This document shows positions 50,995 through 59,909 of a stretch of DNA of 64,000 bases, piece by piece. Below the pieces are notes generated by a model that was not told the origin of the DNA, searched no databases, and saw only the letters and a list, made by a program, of their open reading frames with translations. This DNA comes from Bacillus_P idriensis_A (GTDB lineage: Bacteria; Bacillota; Bacilli; Bacillales; Bacillaceae), in assembly GCF_050483325.1 (NCBI RefSeq), contig NZ_JBCMYF010000032.1, forward strand, positions 62,001-126,000, written 5' to 3'. Numbering within the stretch: the first letter of the stretch is position 1; the number at the start of each line of letters is the position of its first letter. Both the position numbers and the translations under genes were made by a program.

Positions 50995-51027
50995 AAAAAA
51001 TACAAGGCGGATCGCCTTGTATTTTTT
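50995..51027 (-). terminator. Terminator of FTR1 operon
   Basis: AAAAAATACAAGGCG pairs with CGCCTTGTATTTTTT across GAT, overlapping the FTR1 stop. Confidence 0.85.
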
Positions 51028-51949
51028 ATCCTATACGAGCCTCAGGCTTCAGTACTTTTTTATCTTTAGGCACTGTTTTCTCAGCTTTTACAGGCTTCTT
51101 TGTGAAAACAAGCAAATAGATTGTCGCGAAATAGCCCAGATACGCGAGGACTTCTTCTAATGAAGGCATGGATGAATATCCTAAGAAAGCTTTTAAGAAA
51201 ATGCCGATATCACCGGACAGCAGCGGTGCTGTACCATGATCTCGCAAGTAGTGAGCATAGTCAATCGGATGCTCAGGCAAAAACCAGGTAATATTATAAA
51301 CGTGCGGCATCACACTGCCGATTATCTTTAAATCCTGCAGCATGGATATTCCCTGAACGAGAAGACCGGCTGCAATTAAAACGATAAAGGCTCCCGTTAT
51401 TCTAAAGAAAGCTTTAAGCGAAATTTTCATTGTTCCTTTAAAGAATAGGTAGCTGACGAGTGAAGCGGCAAGAAGCCCCGAAATAGCTCCCCATCCCTGC
51501 AGAGCCGCTCCAATGTTTCCTCCAGTAATAGCAGCGAAGAAAAACACCGTTTCTACCCCTTCGCGCACTACAACTAAGAATGAATGAATAACCATTCCGA
51601 TTACACTGCCGGCCGTAATAAAATGATTAATCTTTCCTTCAACGGTCGATTTAATATTTTTGCTGTGCTCAGCCATCCAAAAGACCATTTGAGTTAATAG
51701 AATGGAGGAGATGAAAATAATTGAGATCTTCAGGTACATTTCACTGCCCATTGCCGCAAACCCTGTGAATACCACTTGAAAAACAAGAGCCACAAGGTAA
51801 CTTGCAAAGACCGCCAGACCTGCTCCAAGCCAGACGAACTTCACAAATTTTTTATTATCTGTACGCTTTAAGTAAGTTGTAATAATTCCTACAATTAATA
51901 AGGCTTCCAAAACCTCACGGAATGTAATAAGAAACGCCTGAAGCTGCAC
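51026..51949 (-). CDS. FTR1-family high-affinity iron permease
   Basis: Membrane iron permease (about 307 residues, seven helices). The iron-handling motifs are REVLE (residues 11-15) in helix 1 and REGVE (129-133) in helix 4, the R-E-x-x-E pattern of FTR1/EfeU. GTG 51949 is chosen because AAGGAGG stands eight bases upstream, giving an N terminus VQLQAFLITFREVLEALLIV as in relatives; in-frame TTG 51967 and ATG 51955 lie on or before that site. It follows the Fur-boxed gene at 51974. No EfeB peroxidase gene is adjacent. Confidence 0.92.
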   Translation of the reverse strand: MQLQAFLITFREVLEALLIVGIITTYLKRTDNKKFVKFVWLGAGLAVFASYLVALVFQVVFTGFAAMGSEMYLKISIIFISSILLTQMVFWMAEHSKNIKSTVEGKINHFITAGSVIGMVIHSFLVVVREGVETVFFFAAITGGNIGAALQGWGAISGLLAASLVSYLFFKGTMKISLKAFFRITGAFIVLIAAGLLVQGISMLQDLKIIGSVMPHVYNITWFLPEHPIDYAHYLRDHGTAPLLSGDIGIFLKAFLGYSSMPSLEEVLAYLGYFATIYLLVFTKKPVKAEKTVPKDKKVLKPEARIG

Positions 51950-51973
51950 GTTCATCCCCTCCTTCAAATATGG

Positions 51974-52726
51974 CTACTGCTTCCTTTTTCTCATTGCGTA
52001 GACAGCGACAAGCGCCAGGACTGCCACTATGATGACAATTGGAAGCCAGTTCTTTAAGCTAGCTAAATCTGTCCAGTCAGTCGTCTCTGAAGCTGTTGAT
52101 TCCCCTTCATCAGCTGAGAAATGACCGGATGTAAAATCTTTTATGCCAAATTCTTTTTTAAGATCAGTTAAAATGATTTCTTTGCTTTCGTTAAATGCAT
52201 CTTGACTTGCTTCTGACTTCCCGACTCCGAACAACCCTGGATTGCCTAGAGCTTCCAGTGCTTTATTGAATTCGTCTCTGATTTGACTGTCCATCTCTTT
52301 GCTGCTTTCAGCTACGCGCGGAGAAAGTGCCTCGTAAGTCGCAAATCCTTTTGCAAGCAGCCGTTTGCTTGTATCATAGTCCTTAAAATTTTCATCGACA
52401 TTTTCTAGGCGTCGGCTGATATTCATCGCAAGAAGCTTCTCCATGTTTTGAACAAGTTCTTCTTTATTCTCATTTTCAATATTGTCCATGATGACCTCTG
52501 TAGGTTCCGGCCCCATGTGCATATCAATCTCTTCTTGAACAGTTTGATAGATTTTCTTTGCTTCAGCAAAGTCAGGGGGACTTTCATCCAGCTGAACCTG
52601 CATGTTTTTATAGGCTTCCGCAATTTTTTCTTCATTCGGATCTCCGTATGAATAAGCAAATGCGCTGTTATGTATAGGTAAACTGATAAGGATAAGTACA
52701 ATTAGTGATAAAAAAGTTTTTTTCAT
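51974..52726 (-). CDS. Exported helical protein with C-terminal anchor, FTR1 partner
   Basis: 250 residues with a signal peptide (LSLIVLILISLPIHNSAFA, residues 5-24), a helical extracytoplasmic domain and a C-terminal membrane helix (WLPIVIIVAVLALVAVYAMR) with a lysine/arginine tail. The helical domain (KMQVQLDESPPDFAEAKKIY) resembles the N-terminal extracellular domain that some FTR1 proteins carry fused. It probably delivers iron to the permease encoded next. A Fur box lies before it at 52747. The cell-surface acidic residues may coordinate iron, but no motif of known chemistry is seen. Confidence 0.72.
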   Translation of the reverse strand: MKKTFLSLIVLILISLPIHNSAFAYSYGDPNEEKIAEAYKNMQVQLDESPPDFAEAKKIYQTVQEEIDMHMGPEPTEVIMDNIENENKEELVQNMEKLLAMNISRRLENVDENFKDYDTSKRLLAKGFATYEALSPRVAESSKEMDSQIRDEFNKALEALGNPGLFGVGKSEASQDAFNESKEIILTDLKKEFGIKDFTSGHFSADEGESTASETTDWTDLASLKNWLPIVIIVAVLALVAVYAMRKRKQ

Positions 52727-52746
52727 TGTCTGCCCTCCCTAAACAA

Positions 52747-52761
52747 TGATAATGATTCTCA
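52747..52761 (-). promoter_or_regulatory. Fur box of FTR1 operon
   Basis: TGATAATGATTCTCA fits the 7-1-7 Fur consensus TGATAATNATTATCA with two mismatches on this strand (TGAGAATCATTATCA on the other). Iron-dependent repression of 51974-51026 is expected. Confidence 0.8.
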
Positions 52762-52800
52762 TTTTTATTGTCAATAAAAAATAAGAAAATAAAAAATACT

Positions 52801-53565
52801 CTAGGAGCATTTCTTATTTTCTCTAAATGAATGCAAAACATGTGCACTTTTATTTATGGACACTTTTTTAGCTGGACGGCGCATTTCTTTTATAATGGCC
52901 GGAATGACAGATGACACATACTTTCTGAATTTAATAAAGGATTGACCTTCAGTTCTGACTTGATAGGTAATCGGCACTTCCTGAACACGAAACCCTTTGC
53001 GGACAAGGTTCAGGGTGACTACCTGAGCGTAATTATAGTCATGAATAATCTCAGCATGCATGGTTGCCTGGCGGGAAAAAGCTCTCATTCCTGACTGGCC
53101 ATCGTAAATCCATTTTTTAAGAAGCAGTGACTGCAGCAGGGTAAAACAGTAGTTTCCCAATCTGCGGTGCAGCTTCATCCCTTTAATTGAGCCGAGAAAC
53201 CTCGATCCCATCGTATAATCCGCTTCGCCTGCAAAAATCGGCTGAAGCAGGCTCGGGATTTCATCCGCCGGATATTCATTATCAGCATCAATCATCACTG
53301 CAATATCCGCCCCAAGCTCATAGCTATGCTTGAGACCCGTTCGGACAGCAGCACCCAGACCCCCATTCTTCTTCAAAGAGAGGATATGGTCTGCGCCTGC
53401 TGCTCTGGCTGTTCTAACCGTATTATCTGTTGAACCATCATCTATGACGAGCACTTCCACGGCGACTTCTTCATGAAAATGACGCGGCACGTTCTTGATG
53501 ACAGGCCCAATTGATTTTTCCTCATTGTAAGCCGGCAAAAAAACGACTATTTTCTGTTTCTTCAT
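52801..53565 (-). CDS. Family 2 glycosyltransferase (DPM1/polyprenyl-phosphate type)
   Basis: 254-residue inverting glycosyltransferase. The GT-A fold shows VVFLPAYNEEKSIGPVIKNV, VLVIDDGSTDNTVRTARAAG, KNGGLGAAVRTGLKHSYELG, VMIDADNEYPADEIPSLLQP (D-x-D) and MGSRFLGSI. The pattern is that of dolichol/undecaprenyl-phosphate mannose or glucose synthases. The C terminus ends without a membrane helix. It overlaps the phosphatase-like gene (ATGA) and is last in the cluster 56882-52801. Confidence 0.88.
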   Translation of the reverse strand: MKKQKIVVFLPAYNEEKSIGPVIKNVPRHFHEEVAVEVLVIDDGSTDNTVRTARAAGADHILSLKKNGGLGAAVRTGLKHSYELGADIAVMIDADNEYPADEIPSLLQPIFAGEADYTMGSRFLGSIKGMKLHRRLGNYCFTLLQSLLLKKWIYDGQSGMRAFSRQATMHAEIIHDYNYAQVVTLNLVRKGFRVQEVPITYQVRTEGQSFIKFRKYVSSVIPAIIKEMRRPAKKVSINKSAHVLHSFRENKKCS

Positions 53566-55040
53566 TCAGCGTTCCCTTCCTTCTGAAAGGCCTCAGTAAG
53601 CACAGGACCCCTGCTGTGCGAGGGATATGGCGCTCCAAGTAAATAAGCAAGCGTCGGCGCGACAGACACGAGGCTGTGCTTCTCCTCTACCACCCTGCCC
53701 TTTTGAATGGCTGGTCCATACATGAAAAATGGCACAATCCGCTCGCCTTCATCAAGATGGCCGTGACCGCCAATCCCATCAGCCTGTCCATGATCGGCAC
53801 AAATGATACAGGTTGTATTCTCAGCTTTACCGGTCTCTTTTAAATGCTCTATAAAGTTTTTGACCAGCTGATCGGCCTCTTTTATTTTTTGAAGATATTC
53901 ATCATAAAATACACCTCTGCTGTGACCCGTCTGATCGGTTGAAATCAGCTGGACAATAAAGAGCTCAGGATCCTGTTCATCCATGATCTGCTTCGCTTTT
54001 TCCATAATCTTATAATCCACAACATCGTTTTTCATCACAGCCGTGAATGTCTCCACATCATCACCGAACGCATCGACTAAATGGGCAACAGCAAGCATCT
54101 TTCCTTTTTTCTTAACACGTCTGAGCGAATCAAAGATGCTTTCTGTACGGACTCCGAAGCGCCAGACCATATTTGATTTGATCCCATGCTCAAACGGATA
54201 GGTTCCGGTGAACATTGATGAAAAGCAGACGACCGTTCTCGCAGGATAGACCGTCTCCATTTTCGCAAATTCTGTTCCGTTTTTACGGAGATAATCTAAA
54301 TAGGGGGTATCCGCTTCTTCAAATCGTTCCTTTCTCATTCCATCAATGACAATCACCACTACCTTGTCATTGACTCCTTTTTCAGGCACTTCCGCATTAT
54401 GGGTGTACGATGAAACCGGCTTTGGCTTCCAGTCAAACAGGTATTTATGAAGAATGAACGTATAAATCAGCAGTGATCCATAAAACAGGAGAAGAGACTG
54501 CCAGTTTAAATCCTGAACGGAACCTCCATTTGAAAGGATGTTGAAGGAATAATCCCATAAAGACAGAATGAGAATGAATTTTGGAAGCTGCTCCTGAGCA
54601 TTTCCGCTGGTAGAATCACTGTTTTTAAGGACCAGTTTCCAAAAACGGGTGAAATTCATCCAGGACGTTCCGATTCGCAAATGATAATAAAACGTTCCCC
54701 AGAAAAAAACCGTGAAAAAGAAATATAAACCGGCTGCAAACAGGAGAAGTCCGATGTTAGCCCCTTCGAACACAATTAAATAAGCAATAATAGGAATCCA
54801 TAAATAATTTCTTAAAAATAATGGAAAATCGTAAAGATAATAAATAACGAGCAATGGGACGATAAAAATAAGGGATATAGCAAAAGCTGGCCAAAACGCG
54901 CCTTCTCCTAATAGATAGAAGTGAAACAATAAAAAGGTTCCCACAGAAAAAATAGGAGTAAAGGGTTTGCCCTCATTTAACAAATTCCAGCACCACGCAG
55001 CTATTTTTTCAAACTTGGATGCTTGTTTTACTTTCTCCAC
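53562..55040 (-). CDS. Membrane alkaline-phosphatase-superfamily enzyme
   Basis: 492 residues. The N-terminal half (residues 30-200) has five or so helices; the C-terminal half is a metal-dependent alkaline-phosphatase-fold domain. It contains VVVIVIDGMRKERFEEADTP (metal Asp), YPARTVVCFSSMFTGTYPFE (Thr nucleophile), ISTDQTGHSRG and CIICADHGQADGIGGHGHLD (Asp-His and His ligands). It is of the nucleotide pyrophosphatase/phosphodiesterase type and may transfer or remove phospho-groups on an envelope glycan or lipid. GTG 55040 overlaps the end of the flippase-like gene. Confidence 0.8.
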   Translation of the reverse strand: MEKVKQASKFEKIAAWCWNLLNEGKPFTPIFSVGTFLLFHFYLLGEGAFWPAFAISLIFIVPLLVIYYLYDFPLFLRNYLWIPIIAYLIVFEGANIGLLLFAAGLYFFFTVFFWGTFYYHLRIGTSWMNFTRFWKLVLKNSDSTSGNAQEQLPKFILILSLWDYSFNILSNGGSVQDLNWQSLLLFYGSLLIYTFILHKYLFDWKPKPVSSYTHNAEVPEKGVNDKVVVIVIDGMRKERFEEADTPYLDYLRKNGTEFAKMETVYPARTVVCFSSMFTGTYPFEHGIKSNMVWRFGVRTESIFDSLRRVKKKGKMLAVAHLVDAFGDDVETFTAVMKNDVVDYKIMEKAKQIMDEQDPELFIVQLISTDQTGHSRGVFYDEYLQKIKEADQLVKNFIEHLKETGKAENTTCIICADHGQADGIGGHGHLDEGERIVPFFMYGPAIQKGRVVEEKHSLVSVAPTLAYLLGAPYPSHSRGPVLTEAFQKEGNAE

Positions 55041-55969
55041 CTCAACCTCTCCTTTCTCTTCATAAAATAGGTCAGCTCTCTTACCTGGAGCGGCAATAAT
55101 AGAAAAGCTGCAATTCCTCCTGCATAAGAGAAAACAAACTTAAATCCGTGACTGATCACGGCATATTCATAGGCTTCCTTCATGCTTGCTCCCGTTATAT
55201 TAAGAGCAAATGTCATCACGGTTTCGTATGTGCCGACGCCTCCAGGTGTGACCTGAAATACCTGTCCGGAAATGGTTACACTATTAACCCAGACAGCCTC
55301 CATAAAAGAAAGGCTTTCAGGTGAGGCGATGCCAAAAATGACAACTGCTTCAAAAATCCAGCTTAAGGAAATAAGGAGGATAATGACTGCACCAAGCAAA
55401 CCTCTGAATCCTTGTTTCACTTGACTAATCTGTTCTTTCAGAAAGCCTGGAAACTTTATCTTTACAGTTATAAAAACAGCTGCTGCCCCCATTGCCAAAA
55501 CGGCGAGGACCGGTAAATTCACCTGTAATTTTCCATACAGGTACAAAAGGCCGGTCCCTGAGAAAATAACAAGAATTAGCATATCCAGTATCCTTAGGAC
55601 AACCACCGAATGTGCCGCTTGCAAAAGCGTCACTTCTTTATCATTTTTAAATACGGCTGCCCGGACAGCATCTCCGACTTTTAATGGTGATAAATGATTA
55701 ATGAACAAACTGTACAGCAGACCGGCAAGACATTTTTGCAGAGAGACTTTATTCTGCAAATAAAGTCTCCAGGCAAAAGCACGAAGGACAAAAGCTGCTG
55801 AATAAAAAATGACAAGCGCAAGCAATAAAAAAGGCTTTTCCAAAAGCGACATCAGCTGCTTATATAAAGAAGCCGGCTGAAAAACCAGTATGCTTAACCA
55901 GATAAACAGCAGGGTTAAAGCAATTCCAATCAGTTTAAATAATATCGGGATGTTCCTTAGCCCACGCAA
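55028..55969 (-). CDS. Lysylphosphatidylglycerol-synthase-like / UPF0104 membrane protein
   Basis: About 313 residues, seven to eight helices, of the LPG synthetase transmembrane (flippase-like, UPF0104) family. Key elements are LAGLLYSLFINHLSPLKVGD, AVRAAVFKNDKEVTLLQAAH SVVVLRILDMLIL and VFQVTPGGVGTYETVMTFAL. The frame runs back to 56017 and overlaps the epimerase end; TTG 55969 is a compromise, as no ATG with a ribosome site exists in that region. A lipid- or glycolipid-translocating role is inferred from the family and from the neighbours. Confidence 0.75.
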   Translation of the reverse strand: MRGLRNIPILFKLIGIALTLLFIWLSILVFQPASLYKQLMSLLEKPFLLLALVIFYSAAFVLRAFAWRLYLQNKVSLQKCLAGLLYSLFINHLSPLKVGDAVRAAVFKNDKEVTLLQAAHSVVVLRILDMLILVIFSGTGLLYLYGKLQVNLPVLAVLAMGAAAVFITVKIKFPGFLKEQISQVKQGFRGLLGAVIILLISLSWIFEAVVIFGIASPESLSFMEAVWVNSVTISGQVFQVTPGGVGTYETVMTFALNITGASMKEAYEYAVISHGFKFVFSYAGGIAAFLLLPLQVRELTYFMKRKERLRWRK

Positions 55970-56882
55970 CGGTTTGTTCAAATCCTTCCTTAAAAGATAT
56001 AGAAGGGTTATATCCAAGCTTTAACCTTGCTTTGGAGATATCTGCCCAAGTAGAGGTTACATCGCCTTTTCTCGCTTTTCCGTATTGAAGCTCAACATTT
56101 GGAAAGTGTGATCTCAGCTGATTAATAACCTCCGTCATGAGCACAGGACGTCCTGAACCGAGATTATATACATCACTTTCAGAAGACCCAAGCGTGAGCA
56201 TAATTCCCGTCACAATATCATCAATATATGTATAGTCACGCCCTGTTCCTTGTCCAAAAATGGACAGGTTCTGATTGTTCATGATTCGTCTTATAAATGT
56301 GGAAAATGCCATATCCGGCCTTCCCCAAGGCCCATAGACAGTAAAAAAACGAAGAATGTTCAGTTGAAAACCATACATGTGGCGATAAGCGTGACAGAGG
56401 GATTCTGCCCCCATTTTCGAGGCTGCATAAGGGGATAGAACTCTTCCTGTAACCATATCTTCCGACAGCGGCACATCAAACTGTTCCCCATAGACAGATG
56501 AGGAGGAAGCAAAGATGACATGTTTAACCTGATGTTCACCTGCACATGCCAGAATATGATTTGTTCCTTGAATATTAACATCAATATAAGCGGATGGATT
56601 CTGCAGGGAGGGGCTTACTCCGGCAAGCGCTCCTAAATGGACAATCGCCTCAGGCTTCTCCATCTTAGTGATACTCATAAGCTTTTCTCTATCCAGCAAG
56701 TCACATTCATAATAAGGAACACTGCCCGCTCTATTTACTTGCTGTAATTGATAAAGCTTTCTTGGATTCCGTTCGGCAAGGTCCAGATTGTCCAGCAGGA
56801 TAGGCTGGTTTCCGCTCTTCAAAAGCCGAATGGCAAGATGGCTGCCGATAAACCCTGCACCGCCAGTAATAAGTGTTTTCAT
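55935..56882 (-). CDS. NAD-dependent sugar-nucleotide epimerase/dehydratase
   Basis: 315-residue extended SDR. The NAD-binding motif is TGGAGFIGSHLAIRLLKSG (residues 6-24), catalytic Ser-Tyr-Lys in ASSSSVYGEQ and SPYAASKMGAESL (YxxxK). PWGRPDMAFSTFIRRI and GTGRDYTYIDDIVTGI are typical of UDP-glucose/UDP-glucuronate 4-epimerases. It resembles YtcB of B. subtilis, but that link is by pattern only. It starts the cluster of four overlapping genes, behind AAGGAGAAAAT, so it is likely to make the nucleotide sugar consumed by the GT2 enzyme. Confidence 0.9.
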   Translation of the reverse strand: MKTLITGGAGFIGSHLAIRLLKSGNQPILLDNLDLAERNPRKLYQLQQVNRAGSVPYYECDLLDREKLMSITKMEKPEAIVHLGALAGVSPSLQNPSAYIDVNIQGTNHILACAGEHQVKHVIFASSSSVYGEQFDVPLSEDMVTGRVLSPYAASKMGAESLCHAYRHMYGFQLNILRFFTVYGPWGRPDMAFSTFIRRIMNNQNLSIFGQGTGRDYTYIDDIVTGIMLTLGSSESDVYNLGSGRPVLMTEVINQLRSHFPNVELQYGKARKGDVTSTWADISKARLKLGYNPSISFKEGFEQTVAWAKEHPDII

Positions 56883-56912
56883 ATTTTCTCCTTATGCCTT
56901 GCGTTTTGTGTA

Positions 56913-56952
56913 AAAAGAAGAAACCTTGTCCGCAAACAAGGCTCCTTCTTTT
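56913..56952 (-). terminator. Terminator of Fur-boxed lipoprotein gene
   Basis: AAAAGAAG...CCTTGT pairs with ACAAGG...CTTCTTTT across CCGCAA. Confidence 0.7.
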
Positions 56953-56960
56953 ATAACATA

Positions 56961-58154
56961 TTATTTTGCTTTTTCAATGAGATTATTTAAGCTCTCTTCT
57001 AAAAGCGGCATGTATTGATCTGCAGCTTCCTTGTCATTTGCTTTGGCAGCATCTAAATAGCCTTGAGCATTTTCAGTAAGCTTAGTCGTTTCTTCTTCTC
57101 CAAGAATCGTTTTGATGTCATTTTCAATGATGTTAATGAATAATGCACCTTCAATGGCTGTGATCGAACCTTTTTCCTCACCGAAGGCTTCTTTGCTTTC
57201 TTCATACTCATGAAGGGCAATCTTTGCAAAGCCACGTACAAATGCTTTGTTGATCATTTCTGCATCAAGTGTTTTAGTGTCTGTCTGCAAATCAAGCTGT
57301 TTCAGGATGTAATCAGCATCTTCAGCTGCATGCTTTTGCAGGTAAGGATAAACGGATTGATAAAACGCCCATCCTTCAGCCTGTTCGATTTTTGCTTCTG
57401 TTTCATCTGTTTTAGCCGCTTCAGATGCCTTTGTTGCATATCCGTTCGGCAAAGCGCCTACCGCATAATAGAATGTCTTCATTAAAGTTTTATCAACCAC
57501 TTGTTTTCCAAGTGAGAACGAAAGCTTATCTTCGCTTTCAATTGCTTTTTTCATTTCATCAAAGCCGCCTGCGATGACATCCTGCATATTTGATTCATAG
57601 GCAGCATCCCTTTTCTCAACCGTTCCTTCAATGGCTCCATAAAAACTCATTGCTTCTTCGTATTCTTCCATGACTTCTTCTTTATTGCCCCAGTTTTCAT
57701 CAATCTCTGTGAACTCATGGCGCATCGTCTGGAAGAATTCTTTTTGCATCAATTTATCAAAAAGCTGTCTGACAACGACAGGATTCATTTCTTCATTTTT
57801 TCCTGCTTCTAGGGCAGCAGTAATCGTTTGATCGATATCCTCGCCAAATTCCGCGTCACGCTGTTTTACGAGCGTTTGCAGATCGCTTTTATATAATTCT
57901 TCTACTTTAGAAAAATCAACTTCTTGATCTTCCTTCGCTTTATCAAGCTCAGCAACAGCATCTGTATATGCCTTCACAACCGCTTCCGGCTCTGATGATG
58001 CTTCTTTTTCAGTTTTTTCTTCAGCAGTTGATTTAGTCTGTTCTTCGGTACCCGCTTTTTCCTCTTTATCGTTTGACGCAGTTTCCTTTGCGCAACCGCT
58101 GATTAGCAGTGCTGATGCAAGTGCTGCAGATAGAATCGTCCACTTAAATGACAT
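56961..58154 (-). CDS. Fur-regulated surface lipoprotein, function unknown
   Basis: 397 residues with a lipoprotein signal peptide (LASALLISGC, Cys21), a low-complexity acidic linker (residues 25-62) and a helical domain of about 330 residues rich in Glu, Lys and Ala. Recurring helical segments include KEFFQTMRHEFTEIDENWGN, EGWAFYQSVYPYLQKHAAED and KAFVRGFAKIALHEYEESKE. No imelysin HxxE or other known motif is recognised. Two Fur-type sites (58179-58193, 58217-58236) lie before it, so expression should follow iron starvation. It may bind or deliver iron for an uptake system, which is inference only. ATG 58154 follows AGGGGGAAA. Confidence 0.6.
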   Translation of the reverse strand: MSFKWTILSAALASALLISGCAKETASNDKEEKAGTEEQTKSTAEEKTEKEASSEPEAVVKAYTDAVAELDKAKEDQEVDFSKVEELYKSDLQTLVKQRDAEFGEDIDQTITAALEAGKNEEMNPVVVRQLFDKLMQKEFFQTMRHEFTEIDENWGNKEEVMEEYEEAMSFYGAIEGTVEKRDAAYESNMQDVIAGGFDEMKKAIESEDKLSFSLGKQVVDKTLMKTFYYAVGALPNGYATKASEAAKTDETEAKIEQAEGWAFYQSVYPYLQKHAAEDADYILKQLDLQTDTKTLDAEMINKAFVRGFAKIALHEYEESKEAFGEEKGSITAIEGALFINIIENDIKTILGEEETTKLTENAQGYLDAAKANDKEAADQYMPLLEESLNNLIEKAK

Positions 58155-58178
58155 GTTGTTTTCCCCCTGTAATGTCGT

Positions 58179-58236
58179 TGATAATAATTTTCAATAAGTC
58201 CTCCGTCATTATAATAGAGAACGATTCTCATTGTCA
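58179..58236 (-). promoter_or_regulatory. Two Fur-box candidates
   Basis: TGATAATAATTTTCA (58179-58193) fits the 7-1-7 Fur consensus. GAGAACGATTCTCATTGTCA (58217-58236) is a second, overlapping-type Fur site. Confidence 0.7.
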
Positions 58237-58271
58237 ATGTAATTTTGATATTCTGTCAATGGGGTTAAGCC

Positions 58272-59879
58272 TTAGTTCAAAGCTTTCAGCCACTTTCTCT
58301 GCCTGATTCCGCATGAGAAATACATGAAAGCCGAAAACCCGGCAATACCTGAAGATCCATACAAGATAACAGGATTCTGCAAATGGTATCCAGCAAAGAA
58401 ACCAGCAGCTCCAAGCAAACCTAAAAAGAAATACTGCCGTTTTTGATTTTCATAGATTCTAAAAACAAATTCCGTTTTCTGCTTTCTTTCTTCAAGATCC
58501 AGTCGTCTCTTTGGCGATTCTAACAGCCCGGCCAGCAAAGGGACAAACTGAAAAATCTGGAGAGAGGATACCCACTTTAACAGGAGCTTCCATTGATTTT
58601 GCGAATTTTTTTTCATCCAATCTATAAAAACAGGTTTAATGACTTCCAGAGTTTCTTTTTCAGGCAAAAGAGTATGAATGATCCCTTCAATAGTCGCAAT
58701 GGAGCGCCCTAAAAATACAAATCTTGTGGGAACCTGAACAGGAAGTGATTTGACCATATGATTCAATTCTTTATTTAATGCAATCATATCAAGCTCTTTC
58801 AGCTTGTTGAATTGAAATGACAAGGCCTCTTCCAGAAGTTTTTCAATTGCCGCATGGTTTGCGCCTGGAAGCAAAAAACCCAGCTGCGATAGACTGTCAG
58901 CAGCCTTAGAATAATTCTTCAGCAATATTGCCTCCAGGAGATCCTGAAAAAGAGCTGCATCTCTTTTAGATATTTCTCCAATCATTCCAAAGTCAAGCAG
59001 GATGATGGTTCCATCCTCTTTTAACAGAACATTTCCCGAATGAGGATCAGCATGGAAGATGCCCGCCTCAAGCCACTGCGGAAGAAAGATCCCAGCTAAA
59101 TTTTCTGCTGTGTCTAACCTGTTAATTTGATTGGCTTCAACAAACTCAGTATCCGTTATCCGTGTTCCTTCCACCCATTCCATAACAAGAACTTCTGATG
59201 TGGAAAGCTCATCATAGACGGCGGGAATGACAAGCTTATCCGCGTCTTTAAATCGTTCCCGGAAGAAACAGGCAGACTCCTTTTCTTTTACAAAATCAAG
59301 CTCCCTTTCAATGACCTGCTTAATCTCTTTATAAAGCAGATTAAAATCAATAAAACCTTTAGGAACTGGGGCAAATCGGCGGGCAAACCACATTATCATG
59401 GCAAGAGAGCGAAAATCCACGTCTACAATCGATCTGATCGCTGGACGCTGCACTTTTATGGCAACCTCTGATCCATTAAGCAGTCTTCCTCTGAAAACCT
59501 CTCCAATTGAAGCGGAAGCGACCGCTTCAGGATTGATGAATTGCAAATGGGCTTTAATCGGGCAGCCCCACTCCCTTTCAAGAACTTCTTTTACTTCATT
59601 CCATTGTGAAGGAGGAACTTGATCAACAAGATCCTGAATTTGCCGTACAAATCCATTCGGCAGCAGATCTGCACGAATACTTAGGAGCTGTCCTACTTTA
59701 ATCAGCAGCCCTTCTAATTCGAAGAGGATTTCACGAAAACGGCATCCTGCCTTTTCCCAGAATCTTTCCCACTCTTCTTCGGATTTTCTGCTGATCCTGA
59801 ACCAATAGACCTGAATAAAAATCGAACACGCAAATGAGAGCACCTTCCACATCCGGTATGCCTTGCTGTGATTTTTCAT
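58272..59879 (-). CDS. UbiB/AarF/ABC1-family atypical kinase
   Basis: 535-residue protein of the UbiB/ABC1 group (protein-kinase-like fold, linked to quinone or lipid metabolism). Family marks are LIKVGQLLSIRADLLP (K-x-G-Q), EAVASASIGEVFRGRLLNGS (alanine-rich loop), VAIKVQRP, VMEWVEGTRI, HADPHSGNVLLKEDGTIILL and DFGMIGEIS (DFG). A C-terminal pair of helices (FFLGLLGAAGFFAGYHL and YGSSGIAGFSAFMYF) anchors it to the membrane. It lies 30 bp after a TetR gene on the same strand, an arrangement suggesting co-regulation. ATG 59879 follows GGAGGAG. Confidence 0.9.
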   Translation of the reverse strand: MKNHSKAYRMWKVLSFACSIFIQVYWFRISRKSEEEWERFWEKAGCRFREILFELEGLLIKVGQLLSIRADLLPNGFVRQIQDLVDQVPPSQWNEVKEVLEREWGCPIKAHLQFINPEAVASASIGEVFRGRLLNGSEVAIKVQRPAIRSIVDVDFRSLAMIMWFARRFAPVPKGFIDFNLLYKEIKQVIERELDFVKEKESACFFRERFKDADKLVIPAVYDELSTSEVLVMEWVEGTRITDTEFVEANQINRLDTAENLAGIFLPQWLEAGIFHADPHSGNVLLKEDGTIILLDFGMIGEISKRDAALFQDLLEAILLKNYSKAADSLSQLGFLLPGANHAAIEKLLEEALSFQFNKLKELDMIALNKELNHMVKSLPVQVPTRFVFLGRSIATIEGIIHTLLPEKETLEVIKPVFIDWMKKNSQNQWKLLLKWVSSLQIFQFVPLLAGLLESPKRRLDLEERKQKTEFVFRIYENQKRQYFFLGLLGAAGFFAGYHLQNPVILYGSSGIAGFSAFMYFSCGIRQRKWLKALN

Positions 59880-59909
59880 AGATTTTCTCCTCCGCTCAGT
59901 AAGCCATTG

